Source: Acidimicrobiia bacterium
GTDB lineage: Bacteria; Acidobacteriota; Vicinamibacteria; Vicinamibacterales; SCN-69-37
Assembly: GCA_016871335.1 (NCBI GenBank)
Contig: VFZF01000017.1
Span: forward strand, 1 to 55,756
DNA length: 55,756 bases
Direction of reading: 5' to 3'
Under the pieces are notes generated by a model. That model was not told the DNA's origin. It worked only from the letters and a program-made list of their open reading frames with translations, and did no database searches. Positions within the stretch are counted from its first letter, which is position 1. Each line of letters starts with the position of its first letter. Made by a program: the position numbers and the translations under genes. Positions 55,661 through 55,756 of the stretch are shown here, in pieces.

Positions 55661-55756
55661 ATGAAAGCCACCCCAACGCGTCCAGCCTGCACGTCGGGAG
55701 CCCCGGTCGCGTTCCGACGCTGGATCGCGCCATTGGCCCTCGCGTTGATCCTGCCG
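55661..55756 (+). CDS. start of a secreted protein, cut by the window edge
   Basis: The first 32 codons encode MKATPTRPACTSGAPVAFRR and then WIAPLALALILP, the beginning of a signal peptide (basic region followed by a hydrophobic core). AAGGAG precedes the ATG by 10 nt. The right-hand 58-bp repeat ends 55 bp upstream, so the repeat or its flank may contain this gene's promoter. The rest is outside the window. Confidence 0.65.
   Translation, partial: MKATPTRPACTSGAPVAFRRWIAPLALALILP

Overview
The window is high-GC DNA that looks like an Acidobacteriota chromosome, probably class Vicinamibacteria. This is an inference from the gene content: many secreted or exported S9, M14 and DUF885 hydrolases, a 1058-residue Asp-box propeller protein, an N-terminal fragment of a MacB/ADOP-type permease, PQQ-type propellers and a carboxypeptidase-regulatory-like protein. 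Most of the window is housekeeping and degradative chromosome. There is no intact mobile element, prophage or CRISPR array.

Layout. 0.1-6.4 kb: a putative outer-membrane protein, a fasciclin protein divergent from an XRE-cupin regulator, an Ada-type repair protein lacking half of its DNA-binding region, and a ba3-type oxidase operon (cbaD-cbaB-cbaA) with a terminator-like hairpin inside it. 6.5-16.9 kb: argG, an AlkD-like repair protein, a decayed TumE/TumA-like toxin-antitoxin pair, an S9 peptidase, a serine hydrolase, ktrAB potassium uptake and ppk1. 16.9-23.6 kb: a minus-strand run of cupin, SDR, a YjbQ-like fusion protein, DUF885 and M14 peptidase genes. 23.6-31.1 kb: a secreted protein, another serine hydrolase, MASE1-GGDEF and Fic pseudogenes, a PQQ propeller protein, tRNA-Asn, osmC and two membrane proteins. 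31.5-34.4 kb: SRP RNA, dnaX, ybaB and recR on one strand, with tRNA-Ser facing away. 34.5-35.8 kb: three tandem related lipoproteins. 35.9-37.2 kb: a permease fragment joined to the remains of a hybrid histidine kinase. 37.1-44.9 kb: a long minus-strand run (nhaR-like, folB, pteridine-reductase-like SDR, PLD, CYTH, glgB, prolyl oligopeptidase). 45-50.3 kb: terC, a D-amino-acid dehydrogenase, an arginase-fold enzyme, a glutaryl-CoA dehydrogenase and RNase HI. 50.3-55.8 kb: a decayed propeller gene, a TPR fragment, the large Asp-box protein, a broken regulatory-like gene and the start of a new secreted protein. A 58-bp direct repeat brackets this last block.

Two themes stand out. First, gene decay: at least eight gene remnants sit between intact genes, several with visible lesions (a nonsense codon, a one-base deletion, out-of-frame internal deletions). 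Second, short dispersed repeats: a palindromic 27-mer with compensatory arm changes, GTCCAGG-type heptamer tandems, a 28-mer and the 58-mer. The palindrome and the GTCCAGG tandem are also found inside reading frames, where they encode linkers or an N-terminus. The strongest candidates for something undescribed are the YjbQ-domain fusion, the tandem lipoprotein trio and the coding/non-coding palindrome family.
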